Source of the DNA: Uliginosibacterium paludis | GTDB lineage: Bacteria; Pseudomonadota; Gammaproteobacteria; Burkholderiales; Rhodocyclaceae | Reading direction: 5' to 3' | DNA: 64,000 nucleotides | Assembly (NCBI RefSeq): GCF_039631355.1 | Contig: NZ_JBDIVF010000003.1 | Location: 618,617-682,616, forward strand | In this document: positions 24,176 through 32,581 of the stretch, one piece after another | How positions within the stretch are numbered: the first letter of the stretch is position 1 | Layout: each line of letters opens with the position of its first letter | Position numbers and translations under genes: made by a program | The notes under the pieces: model-generated | What the model saw: the letters and a program-made list of their open reading frames with translations, nothing else | Told to the model about the DNA's origin: nothing | Database searches by the model: none

Positions 24176-25756
24176 ATGCAGAGCACAGCGAGCTACATCA
24201 ATATCGCAGACCTGAAAGCCAGCGGCAAAGCCCTGGCCGATGCACACGACCTGCCGGCCACCGGCGGAGGGTGTGGCACGCATGGTGGCGAAGGCAAGGC
24301 AAGCTGCGGCTCCTCCGGCGGCCCGGACGACATGCCGCAGGAAATCTGGGACAAGGTGAAGAACCACCCCTGTTACTCCGAAGAAGCCCATCATCATTAC
24401 GCCCGCATGCATGTGGCCGTGGCACCGGCCTGCAACATCCAGTGCAACTACTGCAATCGCAAGTACGACTGCTCGAATGAATCGCGCCCCGGTGTCGTCA
24501 GCCAGAAGCTCACGCCCGAGCAGGCGGTGAAGAAAGTGCTGGCCGTGGCCAGCGAGATTCCGCAGATGACGGTGCTGGGCATCGCCGGCCCCGGCGACTC
24601 GCTCGCCAGCCCGAAGAAAACCTTCGAGACCTTCCGCATGCTCCAGGAGCAGGCGCCGGACATCAAGCTCTGCCTCTCCACCAACGGTCTGGCCCTGCCC
24701 GACATGGTCGACGAGATCTGCAAGTACAACATCGACCATGTGACGATCACCATCAACATGGTCGACCCGGAAATCGGCGCCAAGATCTACCCGTGGATCT
24801 TCTGGGATCACAAGCGGGTGACCGGCGTGGAAGCCGCGCGCATCCTGCATGAGCGCCAGATGCTGGGTCTTGAGATGCTGACCGCCCGCGGCGTGCTCAC
24901 CAAGATCAACTCGGTGCTGATTCCCGGCGTCAATGACGAACACATGATCGAGGTGAACAAGGCTGTCAAGGCACGCGGCGCCTTCCTGCACAACATCATG
25001 CCGCTGATCTCGGAGCCGGAACACGGCACATACTTTGGCCTTAACGGCCAGCGTGGCCCCACCGCGCAGGAGCTCAAGGCCGTTCAGGACGCCTGCATGG
25101 GCGGCGCCAATCTGATGCGCCACTGCCGCCAGTGCCGGGCGGACGCCGTCGGCCTGCTCGGCGAGGACCGCAGCTCCGAATTCACCCTCGACAAGATCGA
25201 GGAAATGGAAGTCGTCTATGACTTCGACCGTCGCCGCAGCTATCAGGACAAGGTCGAGACCGAGCGCCAGGCTCAGCACGCAGCCAAGCTCGAAGCCCTG
25301 GCCGCCACCACCGGCAGCAGCGCCGATATTGACGATGGCATGAAGGTGCTGGTCGCGGTCGCCACCAAGGGCGGCGGCCGGGTCAATGAGCACTTCGGCC
25401 ATGTCACCGAATTCCAGGTCTTCGAGGTGTCGGCGAAGGAAGCGCTTTTCGTCGGTCACCGCCGGGTCGACCAGTATTGCCAGGGCGGGTTCGGTGACGA
25501 TGAGCAACTGCCTTCGGTGGTGCGCGCCATCAACGATTGCCATGCCGTGCTGGTGGCCAAGATCGGCGCCTGTCCGCGTGACGAACTCAAGGGTGCGGGC
25601 ATCGAACCGGTCGATGGCTATGTCGATGAGTTCATCGAAAAGGCGGCGCTGTCGTGGTTCGCCGATTACCGCGCGCGCATCGCGGCCGGCGAGACGGTGC
25701 ACATCGAGCGCGGCGATGCCTCGATCCGCCAGGGCGCCTATACCGCGGCCGCCTGA
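24176..25756 (+). CDS. nifB: NifB, radical SAM FeMo-cofactor core maturase
   Basis: A 526-aa enzyme that makes the 8Fe-9S-C core of FeMo-co. The radical SAM cluster is CNIQCNYCNRKYDC near residue 88. Other conserved cysteines (NHPCYSEEAHHHYARMH, RHCRQCRADAVG) supply further clusters. The C-terminal 130 residues (from DDGMKVLVAVATKGGGRVNE) are a NifX/NafY-type carrier domain, as in full-length NifB. A Gly/Cys-rich stretch (TGGGCGTHGGEGKASCGSSG) lies before the core. The start MQSTASYI follows CAAGGAG. It leads an 18-gene run. Confidence 0.96.
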   Translation: MQSTASYINIADLKASGKALADAHDLPATGGGCGTHGGEGKASCGSSGGPDDMPQEIWDKVKNHPCYSEEAHHHYARMHVAVAPACNIQCNYCNRKYDCSNESRPGVVSQKLTPEQAVKKVLAVASEIPQMTVLGIAGPGDSLASPKKTFETFRMLQEQAPDIKLCLSTNGLALPDMVDEICKYNIDHVTITINMVDPEIGAKIYPWIFWDHKRVTGVEAARILHERQMLGLEMLTARGVLTKINSVLIPGVNDEHMIEVNKAVKARGAFLHNIMPLISEPEHGTYFGLNGQRGPTAQELKAVQDACMGGANLMRHCRQCRADAVGLLGEDRSSEFTLDKIEEMEVVYDFDRRRSYQDKVETERQAQHAAKLEALAATTGSSADIDDGMKVLVAVATKGGGRVNEHFGHVTEFQVFEVSAKEALFVGHRRVDQYCQGGFGDDEQLPSVVRAINDCHAVLVAKIGACPRDELKGAGIEPVDGYVDEFIEKAALSWFADYRARIAAGETVHIERGDASIRQGAYTAAA

Positions 25757-25766
25757 AGACTCACCT

Positions 25767-25800
25767 GCCCTCCTGCCGCGTGACAGCGCGGCAGGAGGGC
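25767..25800 (+). repeat. Stem-loop between nifB and fdxN
   Basis: A perfect 14-bp inverted repeat (GCCCTCCTGCCGCG and its complement) with a 6-nt loop TGACAG. No T-run follows, so it looks like an mRNA processing or stability hairpin rather than a terminator. Confidence 0.75.
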
Positions 25801-25838
25801 GGACCTACCGGATACAGACGAGAGAAGGAGCGCCCCCA

Positions 25839-26042
25839 ATGTCCTTGAAAATCGTTGCCAACCAATGCACCGGCTGTTCCGCCTGCGAACCCGAGTGTCC
25901 CAATGACGCGATCAGCGAAGTGAAGAACCTCTTCGTGATCGATCCCGATCTCTGCACCGAATGCGAAGGGCATTTCGACACGCCGCAATGCGTGGCCGTC
26001 TGCCCGATCGACGAGTGCATCGTTCCACTGGTAACCGCCTGA
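25839..26042 (+). CDS. fdxN: 2[4Fe-4S] ferredoxin, NifB-associated
   Basis: A 67-aa bacterial-type ferredoxin. Cluster I is CTGCSACEPECP; cluster II is CTECEGHFDTPQCVAVCP, with the eight-residue insertion seen in nif-linked ferredoxins. It is thought to supply electrons for NifB or cofactor synthesis. It lies 82 bp after nifB, behind the stem-loop, and has an AGAAGGAG site. Confidence 0.93.
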   Translation: MSLKIVANQCTGCSACEPECPNDAISEVKNLFVIDPDLCTECEGHFDTPQCVAVCPIDECIVPLVTA

Positions 26043-26049
26043 GGCCATC

Positions 26050-26454
26050 ATGACCAACGTCACGCTCACACCCGCTGCAAACAAGTTCATCTCCCGCATG
26101 GTCCGCTTCTCCGGCCAGCCTGCGGGTGCCGGCTTTCGCCTGCATGTCACCGAAGGTGGCTGCTCCGGGCTGAATGCCGAATTCACGGTTGAAGCGGCGC
26201 CGCTTGCCGGGGATTCCATCGTCGAGGTGGGTGGCCTGAAGATGTTCTTCACTTCAGCCTCGCGCCTGCTGCTCGAAGGCGTGACGATTGATTTCACCGA
26301 CACGCCTACCAAGAGCGGCCTGACCTTCATCAACCCGAACCAGGCACCGTGCGCCTGCAGCAGCAGTGGCCCGGGCGATCACGCCCACGGCCACGCACAT
26401 GGCAACGCGCCGGCCTACGCCACGGTGTCGATCGATTCGATCCGCCGCAGCTGA
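26050..26454 (+). CDS. nif-type IscA/HesB-family protein with a His-rich tail
   Basis: A 134-aa A-type carrier. The family cysteines are in VTEGGCSGLNAEFTVE and QAPCACSSSGPG. After the last Cys the protein extends into a His/Gly tail (DHAHGHAHGNAPAY) that housekeeping IscA lacks. It lies 7 bp downstream of fdxN in the nifB operon. It is the third A-type carrier in the window and probably serves nitrogenase cofactor or P-cluster assembly. Confidence 0.88.
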   Translation: MTNVTLTPAANKFISRMVRFSGQPAGAGFRLHVTEGGCSGLNAEFTVEAAPLAGDSIVEVGGLKMFFTSASRLLLEGVTIDFTDTPTKSGLTFINPNQAPCACSSSGPGDHAHGHAHGNAPAYATVSIDSIRRS

Positions 26455-26481
26455 GCCCACTCAAGGAACGGAGCCACGGCC

Positions 26482-27066
26482 ATGAACCCAGGCATCGGCA
26501 GCACAGAACAGGACGCCCCGGACCTGGACGGCATGGATGCCGCCGTGCTCGGGCATGGCCTGCCTGTCGAAGCCGAGCGGCTGATCGCCCGCGCCGGCCT
26601 GATCCGCAATCAGGTGCGCGAAGCGCAGACCCTGCTCGAAGCCGCCTGGCAGCTGGCGCCGAAGCACCCGGCCACGCTGATCGCGCTCTATCGTTTCCAC
26701 TTCTATGGCAACCGCCTGGCCGAGGCCCGCGAGATCGCGATGCTGGCGCTCGCGATGGCGAGCAGCGCGCTGGGCATTCCGCAGGACTGGAGCGATGTTC
26801 GCCCGGGCCCGCGCTTTACTGCGCTCGAAGCCCTGCCCCGCTTCTACCTTTTCAGCCTCAAGGGCTTCGCCTATCTGTCGCTGCGGCTGGGCGAGATCGA
26901 CCTGGGCCGCGCAGTGGTGCAGAAACTTGCCGAGCTGGATCCGCAGAACCGTGTCGGTCATGCGGTGCTCGCGGAGGTGATTGCCCGCATCGGCCGGGAA
27001 GACGCCGACTACGAGGACTGTGGCGACGAGCCGGCGGCCAGCCTGCCGCGTGGAGCCAAGCCATGA
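26482..27066 (+). CDS. TPR-like nif-operon protein
   Basis: A 194-aa helical protein with repeats of the TPR kind (EAQTLLEAAWQLAPKHPATL, LGRAVVQKLAELDPQNRVGH). No catalytic motif is visible. Similar genes occur in nifB operons of other diazotrophs without a defined role; a docking or assembly function is an inference. The stop overlaps the lrv start (ATGA). Confidence 0.7.
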   Translation: MNPGIGSTEQDAPDLDGMDAAVLGHGLPVEAERLIARAGLIRNQVREAQTLLEAAWQLAPKHPATLIALYRFHFYGNRLAEAREIAMLALAMASSALGIPQDWSDVRPGPRFTALEALPRFYLFSLKGFAYLSLRLGEIDLGRAVVQKLAELDPQNRVGHAVLAEVIARIGREDADYEDCGDEPAASLPRGAKP

Positions 27067-27866
27067 TCGAGCGCGACTGGCCCGCCGATGAACCCGACAT
27101 CCCGATCGTCGACTGGGAAGGCCGGGCTATCGATTGCTCGGACTGCGAGGTACGCCGCACCGATGCGCGCTGCGAGCGCGGCCACGCCTGCGTGCATGAC
27201 CGCTATGCCAGGCGCATCGACCGCTTCTTCCGCTGGAACCCGGACCAGAGCAACGACTATCTCGATCATCCGTATTTCGAGGTGCGTGCGATTGCCTGCC
27301 GCCGTGCGGATGTATTCCGTCTGCCGCCGCTCATCCGCGATGAGGACGAGACCGTGCGCCTGTCGGTGGCCGTTCGCCTGCCGCTGGCCCAGGTCGTTCG
27401 TCTGCGCCGCGACCCGCATCGCGAAGTGCGCATCCGCGTCGCGATGCGGCTCGAAGGCAGCGATCTGCTCGCGATGGCAGACGACGAGGACTACTACGTG
27501 CGCAAGCTCGTCGCCCGCCGCCTGCCGCTGGCCTTGCTGCCGCGAATGATCGGTGACAGCGAATGGGAAGTGCGCATGGAAGCGGCAAAACGGCTGGAGA
27601 TGCCGGAGCTGCTGCGCATGTGCGACGACCGCGAAACCGCGGTGCGGCGCGAAGTGGCCCGCCGTCTGCCCGAAGCCATGCTCGAGCGCATGGCACATGA
27701 CCCGGATTGGGCGATCCGCTGGGAGACTGCCCAGCGCGCCAGCGCCGCGCTGGCCGGGCGCATGGCCAGCCAGGACGACGAGGAAGAGGTGCGCTTGGCC
27801 GCATGCGAACGGCTGGCGTCTCTCCGTCATGACGAAGGCATCAGCGAAGGAGTCTGCCATGGGTGA
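27063..27866 (+). CDS. 4Fe-4S leucine-rich variant repeat protein (LRV)
   Basis: A 267-aa protein. The N-terminus has a Cys cluster IDCSDCEVRRTDARC then GHACVHDRY (C-x2-C-x7-C-x5-C), the [4Fe-4S] site known from the Azotobacter LRV protein. The rest is a right-handed superhelix of about eight 24-residue repeats (VRLSVAVRLPL, VRIRVAMRLEG, VRKLVARRLPL, VRMEAAKRLEM, VRREVARRLPE). LRV genes sit next to nifB in other diazotrophs; the biochemical role is unknown. It overlaps nifZ by 8 bp. Confidence 0.88.
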   Translation: MIERDWPADEPDIPIVDWEGRAIDCSDCEVRRTDARCERGHACVHDRYARRIDRFFRWNPDQSNDYLDHPYFEVRAIACRRADVFRLPPLIRDEDETVRLSVAVRLPLAQVVRLRRDPHREVRIRVAMRLEGSDLLAMADDEDYYVRKLVARRLPLALLPRMIGDSEWEVRMEAAKRLEMPELLRMCDDRETAVRREVARRLPEAMLERMAHDPDWAIRWETAQRASAALAGRMASQDDEEEVRLAACERLASLRHDEGISEGVCHG

Positions 27867-28275
27867 CATCAGCCGCGACAGCGACACCGTAGAACTCACT
27901 GCACCGCCGGAGTTCAGTTACGGCGAGCGTGTCGTGACTCGCTACACGATCCGCAATGACGGCACCTACTGCGGCAAGGACATCGGCGAAGTGCTCGCGC
28001 ACAAGGGCGACATCGGCTTCGTCACGAGTATCGGCAACTTCCTGCAGCAGTACTACATCTACGCAGTCGAGTTTCTCGACACCGGCAATCGCGTCGGCAT
28101 GCGCGGGCGTGAGCTGGTCTCGCTCGACAAGCTGCCGCCGCATGTCATCGAAGCGCTCGGGCCGGAAAAGCTCGAACGCCTGCGCGAAATCCGCCCGGGA
28201 GACCAGAGCGATGCCGTCGCGCAGCCCCTCTCAGTCCAGTCCGAAAAGGAGCCTGATCATGTTCGAGTTGCGTGA
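27859..28275 (+). CDS. nifZ: NifZ
   Basis: A 138-aa protein with the NifZ core FSYGERVVTRYTIRNDGTY and GEVLAHKGDIGFVTSIGNFL. NifZ helps form the second P-cluster of the MoFe protein. The reading frame continues about 45 residues past the core with a charged tail. It overlaps lrv at its start and the second NifZ-like gene at its end (17 bp). Confidence 0.9.
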   Translation: MGDISRDSDTVELTAPPEFSYGERVVTRYTIRNDGTYCGKDIGEVLAHKGDIGFVTSIGNFLQQYYIYAVEFLDTGNRVGMRGRELVSLDKLPPHVIEALGPEKLERLREIRPGDQSDAVAQPLSVQSEKEPDHVRVA

Positions 28276-28516
28276 GCCGAAATTCCAGTGGGGCCAGCGT
28301 GTGGCCTCACAGGTCGAGATCTTCAATGACGGCAGCTATCCGGAAGTGGAAGACGACGCGCTGCTGGTCCCCCCCGGCACGCCCGGCGAGATCGTGCAGG
28401 TAGGTCATCATGAAGAGGCCAACCTGCCGATCTACATGGTCGAGTTCGGCGGTCTCTCGCTGGGCAGCGGCCCCTGTGTGGTCGGTGTTTTCGAAGAGGA
28501 AATCGCGCCCGTCTGA
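28259..28516 (+). CDS. Second, short NifZ-domain protein
   Basis: An 85-aa protein built on the same pattern as NifZ (FQWGQRVASQVEIFNDGSYP, PPGTPGEIVQVGHHEEANLP, IYMVEFGGLSLG). It lacks the C-terminal tail of NifZ. AAAGGAG lies before the start. The overlap with nifZ implies translational coupling, and the two may work as a pair. Confidence 0.82.
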   Translation: MFELREPKFQWGQRVASQVEIFNDGSYPEVEDDALLVPPGTPGEIVQVGHHEEANLPIYMVEFGGLSLGSGPCVVGVFEEEIAPV

Positions 28517-28530
28517 GCGCGAGACGCATC

Positions 28531-28890
28531 ATGGCCGTCCGGGTCCGAAGCGATTCTCCCCTGCGTGTCAGCGCCGTCGTCAGTGAGCGGGAGCTCACGC
28601 GCCGGCGGATCGAACGCGCCCTTCACGATCGCAAGCGCTATCGCTATGTGAAGCCCGCCGTCACGACAACCGAAGAAGGCTGGCTGATCACCAGCCCCTG
28701 CTGCTCGCGCAACGTGGATCCGGATGGCGGCGTCATCGACATCGCCTGGCTGACCTGCCGTCACGAGATCTGGCATCTCCACGCCCGCAATGCCGGGCGC
28801 AGCGAGTGGGAGCTCCGGGCGAGTGACCCGCGCCTGGCCACGCTGCTCGAACTGCTTTGCGCCGATGAGGAAAGGGTGTTCTGGCCATGA
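28531..28890 (+). CDS. Conserved nif-operon protein (possibly DUF3024)
   Basis: A 119-aa protein. The block RRRIERALHDRKRYRYVKP and the segment ITSPCCSRNVDPDGGVIDI recall DUF3024 proteins often found near nif genes; I hold this from memory and with moderate confidence. The adjacent CC and one further Cys (LTCRHEIW) could bind metal. The stop overlaps the nifS start (ATGA), so translation is coupled. Confidence 0.68.
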   Translation: MAVRVRSDSPLRVSAVVSERELTRRRIERALHDRKRYRYVKPAVTTTEEGWLITSPCCSRNVDPDGGVIDIAWLTCRHEIWHLHARNAGRSEWELRASDPRLATLLELLCADEERVFWP

Positions 28891-30026
28891 TCTATCTCGA
28901 CAACAACGCCACCACCCGTCCGCTGCCGGAAGTAATCGCGGCGATGCAGCATGCGCTCGAATGCGGCTGGGGCAATCCTTCGTCGAAACATCCGAAGGGT
29001 CAGGACGCGAAAACCCTGCTCGCTGCCGCGCGCGCCGAAATCTCGGCCTTCATCGGTGCGCAGCCGGTCGAAGTGGTCTTCACCAGTGGCGCCACCGAAT
29101 CCAATCATCATGTCCTGCACGGCGCCCTGATGCGGCCGGACATGCCGCGCCGGATCATTCTCTCGGCGGTGGAGCACGCGGGCTTTCTGAAGTCTGCCCT
29201 GCGCCTGCGTCAGGACGGCGTCGAGGTCGTGCTGCTCGATGTGGATACCGAAGGACGGGTGAAGATCGAAAGCCTGCGCGCCGCCCTGGAGCACGACGCC
29301 GCGCTCGTCTCGGTGATGGCCGCCAACAACGAGACGGGTGTGCTGCAACCGGTCGCCGAGATCTGCGCGCTGGTGCACAGCCGTGGCATTCCGATGCATG
29401 TGGATGCGACACAGATCGCAGGCAAGCTGCCTTTCAGCTTCGCCGGCTGCGGGGCCGATCTGCTCTCGCTCTCGGCCCACAAGCTGCACGGGCCGAAAGG
29501 CATTGGCGCACTGCTGATCCGCAAGGGGCTCACCTGGCCGGTGATGTTCTCCGGGCAGCAGGAGCGCGGCCGGCGCGGCGGCACCGAGAACCTGCCCGGC
29601 ATCGCCGGCTTCGCGGCAGCCGCACGCCATGCCATGGCCACGCTGCATGACGAAGCCGAACGCCAGACCCGGCTGCGTGAAGCCTTCGAAGCCCGCCTGC
29701 GTGCGATCCCTGCTTGCGTGATCCACGGCGCCGGCGCCGCCCGACTGCCCAACACCATCAGCCTGCGCATCGACGGGCTCTCGGCAGACCGGCTCCTGGG
29801 CACGCTCGAGCGCGAAGGCATCTGCGCCTCCTCGGGTGCGGCCTGCTCGTCCGGCGGTTCGAACCCTTCCCATGTGCTGCTTGCGATGGGCATCGAAGCC
29901 TCGCAGGCCCTGGGCGCCATCCGGATCTCGCTGGGCAGCGATACGGACGCGGAACAGCTTTCCCGACTTGCCGACCTCCTGCAGACGATGAGCGAATCGC
30001 TCCGCTCGGCTGCATCGGTCGGATGA
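28887..30026 (+). CDS. nifS: Cysteine desulfurase NifS
   Basis: A 379-aa PLP enzyme. The PLP lysine is in SLSAHKLHGPKGIGALLI and the active Cys is in ASSGAACSSGGSNPSHVL. The Ser-Gly-Gly loop and shorter length place it in the NifS group, distinct from the IscS at 5039. It supplies sulfur for nitrogenase clusters. No nifU is adjacent; the scaffold may be the IscU at 6328. Coupled to the preceding gene by ATGA. Confidence 0.92.
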   Translation: MIYLDNNATTRPLPEVIAAMQHALECGWGNPSSKHPKGQDAKTLLAAARAEISAFIGAQPVEVVFTSGATESNHHVLHGALMRPDMPRRIILSAVEHAGFLKSALRLRQDGVEVVLLDVDTEGRVKIESLRAALEHDAALVSVMAANNETGVLQPVAEICALVHSRGIPMHVDATQIAGKLPFSFAGCGADLLSLSAHKLHGPKGIGALLIRKGLTWPVMFSGQQERGRRGGTENLPGIAGFAAAARHAMATLHDEAERQTRLREAFEARLRAIPACVIHGAGAARLPNTISLRIDGLSADRLLGTLEREGICASSGAACSSGGSNPSHVLLAMGIEASQALGAIRISLGSDTDAEQLSRLADLLQTMSESLRSAASVG

Positions 30027-30046
30027 CACCTCAAGGAGCCGCAGCG

Positions 30047-30262
30047 ATGAAAGTCATGATCCGCAGGAATGGCAAAGGCGAACTCTCGCTCTATGTGCCG
30101 AAGAAAGACCTGGAGGAGCCCATCGTGTCGATGGAGCGCCCGGAGATGTGGGGCGGCATGGTCACGCTCGGCAATGGCTGGGAAATGGCCCTGCCCGAAA
30201 TGGCTGCCGACACCCGTCTGCCGATCACCGTCGAAGCCCGGCGCATGTCGGGAGACGAATGA
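30047..30262 (+). CDS. nifT: NifT/FixU
   Basis: A 71-aa protein. MKVMIRRNGKGELSLYVPKK and WGGMVTLGNGWEMALPEM are the typical blocks of NifT/FixU. The protein is widespread in nif clusters and non-essential in the species tested. CAAGGAG precedes the start. The stop overlaps the next start. Confidence 0.9.
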   Translation: MKVMIRRNGKGELSLYVPKKDLEEPIVSMERPEMWGGMVTLGNGWEMALPEMAADTRLPITVEARRMSGDE

Positions 30263-30522
30263 TGGCCATCACCGCCGAGCAACTGACCCATGTGGCCCGC
30301 CTCACGCTCTCGGCCGGCAGCGTGCGCGAGGCGGTCAGCGCCGTGCGTGACACCCTGCCCGGCCTGCGCGTGTCCGCCATCGATGCGTTTGACATGCGCG
30401 GTGAAGAGCCCGCGCTGCGCATCGGCGAACGCAACCTCTACCTGATGGAAAGCGATGGTCACTGCTGGTCGGTAACCCGTGATCCGGCCCAGGCCGCAGG
30501 CATCGTGCTGACCCAGAACTGA
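30259..30522 (+). CDS. Small conserved nif-operon protein
   Basis: An 87-aa soluble protein (MMAITAEQLTHVARLTLSAG). The N-terminal half is helical and the C-terminal half (LRIGERNLYLMESDGHCWSV) looks like beta strands. I do not recognise a defined function. It overlaps nifT by ATGA and so belongs to the operon. Confidence 0.7.
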   Translation: MMAITAEQLTHVARLTLSAGSVREAVSAVRDTLPGLRVSAIDAFDMRGEEPALRIGERNLYLMESDGHCWSVTRDPAQAAGIVLTQN

Positions 30523-30549
30523 AGCGGATTGCCGACACAGGAGACGATC

Positions 30550-31698
30550 ATGGAAAGCGACTGGATCCCGATATCGATAGCGGATGTGGCCGGGCGCGAA
30601 GAGCAGCTCGTGCAGCATGCGCTGCAGTCAGGCCGGCTCTCGAACGGCTTGATGGTCGAGGCCTTCGAAGCGGTCTTCGCGGACTTTCACGAACGCAAGT
30701 ATGCGGTGGCGGTGTCCAGCGGCATGGCAGGCGCCTGGCTCTCGCTGCGCGCACTGGGCATCGGCCCGGGCGACGAAGTGATCGCCAGTGCCTACAGCTG
30801 GCACCACCTGGCGCACGCGATTGCCCATGTGGGGGCCACACCGGTCCTGGCCGATATCGATTACTGGTCGGGCTGCCTCTCGCCTACCAAGGCCGCAGAG
30901 AAGATCACGGCCAGAACGCGCGCCATCCTGGTCGGCAACTGCAACGGGCATCCGGCCGCCTGGCGCGAATTCCGCGAGCTTGCCAATGCCCATGGCATTG
31001 CGCTCATCGAGGACTCCTCCGAAGCAATCGGCTCGCGTTACTACGACGACCTCGTCGGCAGCTTCGGTGACCTGTCGATCTTCGACCTCTCTCAGCCGCT
31101 CGCGGTCTCCTGTGGCGAAGGCGGCATGGTGCTGACCGACGACGCCAGTCTCGCCTCAGAGCTCCGCTATCTGCGCGCACATTCACTCTCCGACCGCATG
31201 TCGGTCTCGGTGGGCAGCCGCGTGCCGCTGCAAAGCTGCATGAGCGATGTGTCTGCGGCCATCGGCATCGCGCAGATGGAACGCATCTACGAGATCCTGG
31301 CCCGGCGCAAGGTGGTCGAGACCTTCTATCACGCCGTCATGCAGACCTTCGAAGGCATCAAGCCGCCCTACATCGCGGAGGGCGTTACCGAAGTGCACTG
31401 GATGCTCTACATCGTGCATCTGGGCAAGCGCTTCACTGCCAGCGCGCGCGCCCAGCTGATCGAGGATCTCGATGACGAGGCGATCGAGGTGGCGGCCTAC
31501 AGCCGGCCGCTCTACCAGCACTTCCATTACGCCAGCTATGGCTACGGCAAGGGGCAACTGCCCAATTGCGAACGCATCGCGGACCGCTCGCTGGCCCTGC
31601 CCTTCCACGGCTTCATCAGCGAAGACGAAGTGCGCTTCATCGTCGGCACGCTCAAGGATGCAGCCACCAACGTCGGCGCAGGCGTGCCGATCTACTGA
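30550..31698 (+). CDS. DegT/DnrJ/EryC1/StrS-fold protein lacking the PLP lysine
   Basis: A 382-aa fold-type I PLP-like protein of the sugar aminotransferase family. The N-terminal SGMAGAWLSLRALGIGPGDE, LIEDSSEAIGSRYY and CGEGGMVLTDD all match the family. In active enzymes the lysine sits in (S)FxxxKNxxxxEGG. Here the aligned stretch is IFDLSQPLAVSCGEGG, with Leu184 at the lysine position. It cannot form the internal aldimine, so it is either a non-aminotransferase or a ligand-binding protein. Its place inside the nifB operon suggests a nitrogenase-related role. Confidence 0.82.
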   Translation: MESDWIPISIADVAGREEQLVQHALQSGRLSNGLMVEAFEAVFADFHERKYAVAVSSGMAGAWLSLRALGIGPGDEVIASAYSWHHLAHAIAHVGATPVLADIDYWSGCLSPTKAAEKITARTRAILVGNCNGHPAAWREFRELANAHGIALIEDSSEAIGSRYYDDLVGSFGDLSIFDLSQPLAVSCGEGGMVLTDDASLASELRYLRAHSLSDRMSVSVGSRVPLQSCMSDVSAAIGIAQMERIYEILARRKVVETFYHAVMQTFEGIKPPYIAEGVTEVHWMLYIVHLGKRFTASARAQLIEDLDDEAIEVAAYSRPLYQHFHYASYGYGKGQLPNCERIADRSLALPFHGFISEDEVRFIVGTLKDAATNVGAGVPIY

Positions 31699-31723
31699 AG
31701 ACACCGATCCAGAGGATACGATC

Positions 31724-32560
31724 ATGACCCTCCCGCCCGACCTCCTTGCCAGCCTGCGCGCAGGCAGTCTCGTTCCCTACCTCGGCCCGGACGTGCTGTC
31801 GCTGGTGCCGGAGTACCAGGTGCCGGCCTCTCCTGAAGCGCTGGTGGCCCTGCTCACCGCCAAGGTGACTGTGCCGCACAAGATCAGGAACCGGCTCACG
31901 CAGGCCGCGCAGTTCATCGAGAACTTCAAGCACCGCAAGACGCTGGTCGATCAGATGAACGCGGCCTTCCTGCCTGCACCGGTCCCCTCCGGTCTGCATC
32001 TGTGGCTGGCAAGCCAGAAGCTGCCGCTGATCGTGGATACCTGGTATGACGAAGCCATGTCGGCCGCCCTGCATGAGACAGGCGCGAAGTGGGGCGAGGT
32101 GCAGGGCCTGTCGCAGTCCGAGCACTTCGGTACCTGGACCGGCTGGTACGACGGCAACGGCAATGCCGTGCCCGAGCGCGCGCCGGAGTGGGACACCCTG
32201 CTCTACAAGCCGATCGGCAGCGCTTCGCCAGCGGCCAACTACCTCGTGTCGGACTCCGACTATGTTGAGGTGCTCACCGAGATCGACATCCAGACGCCGA
32301 TCCCCGCCGAAGTCCAGGCGCTGCGCGCCGGCAAGAATTTCCTCTTCCTCGGCTGCCGTTTCAACGACCAGCTTTCGCGCAGTTTCGCGCGCCAGATCAT
32401 GAAGCGCTCCTCTGGTCAGCACTGGGCCGTCATGCCGGAAGAACTCACGCGCATGGAAAAGCTCTTCATCGCAGAGCAGCACATCACCCGCATTCCCGTT
32501 TCACTGGCCGAATTCGTTGAGCAGCTGACAACGCGCCCGGCCGAACTTCAGCCCGCTTGA
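31724..32560 (+). CDS. SIR2-like domain protein of the nif operon
   Basis: A 278-aa protein. It begins LRAGSLVPYLGPDVLSLVP, which resembles the first NAD-binding loop of SIR2-like (SIR2_2) proteins. KNFLFLGCRFNDQLSRSF near residue 205 resembles the later loop of that fold. The classical sirtuin catalytic His and zinc ribbon are not evident. SIR2-like domains often hydrolyse NAD in defence systems, but here the gene lies between nif genes with no defence partner. Function unknown. Confidence 0.65.
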   Translation: MTLPPDLLASLRAGSLVPYLGPDVLSLVPEYQVPASPEALVALLTAKVTVPHKIRNRLTQAAQFIENFKHRKTLVDQMNAAFLPAPVPSGLHLWLASQKLPLIVDTWYDEAMSAALHETGAKWGEVQGLSQSEHFGTWTGWYDGNGNAVPERAPEWDTLLYKPIGSASPAANYLVSDSDYVEVLTEIDIQTPIPAEVQALRAGKNFLFLGCRFNDQLSRSFARQIMKRSSGQHWAVMPEELTRMEKLFIAEQHITRIPVSLAEFVEQLTTRPAELQPA

Positions 32561-32581
32561 ACCAGACAGGAGTCCAAAGCA

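Noticed and set aside
24035..25702. 555-codon minus-strand frame opposite nifB
   Set aside because: Shadow of nifB; the translation has no recognisable protein features.
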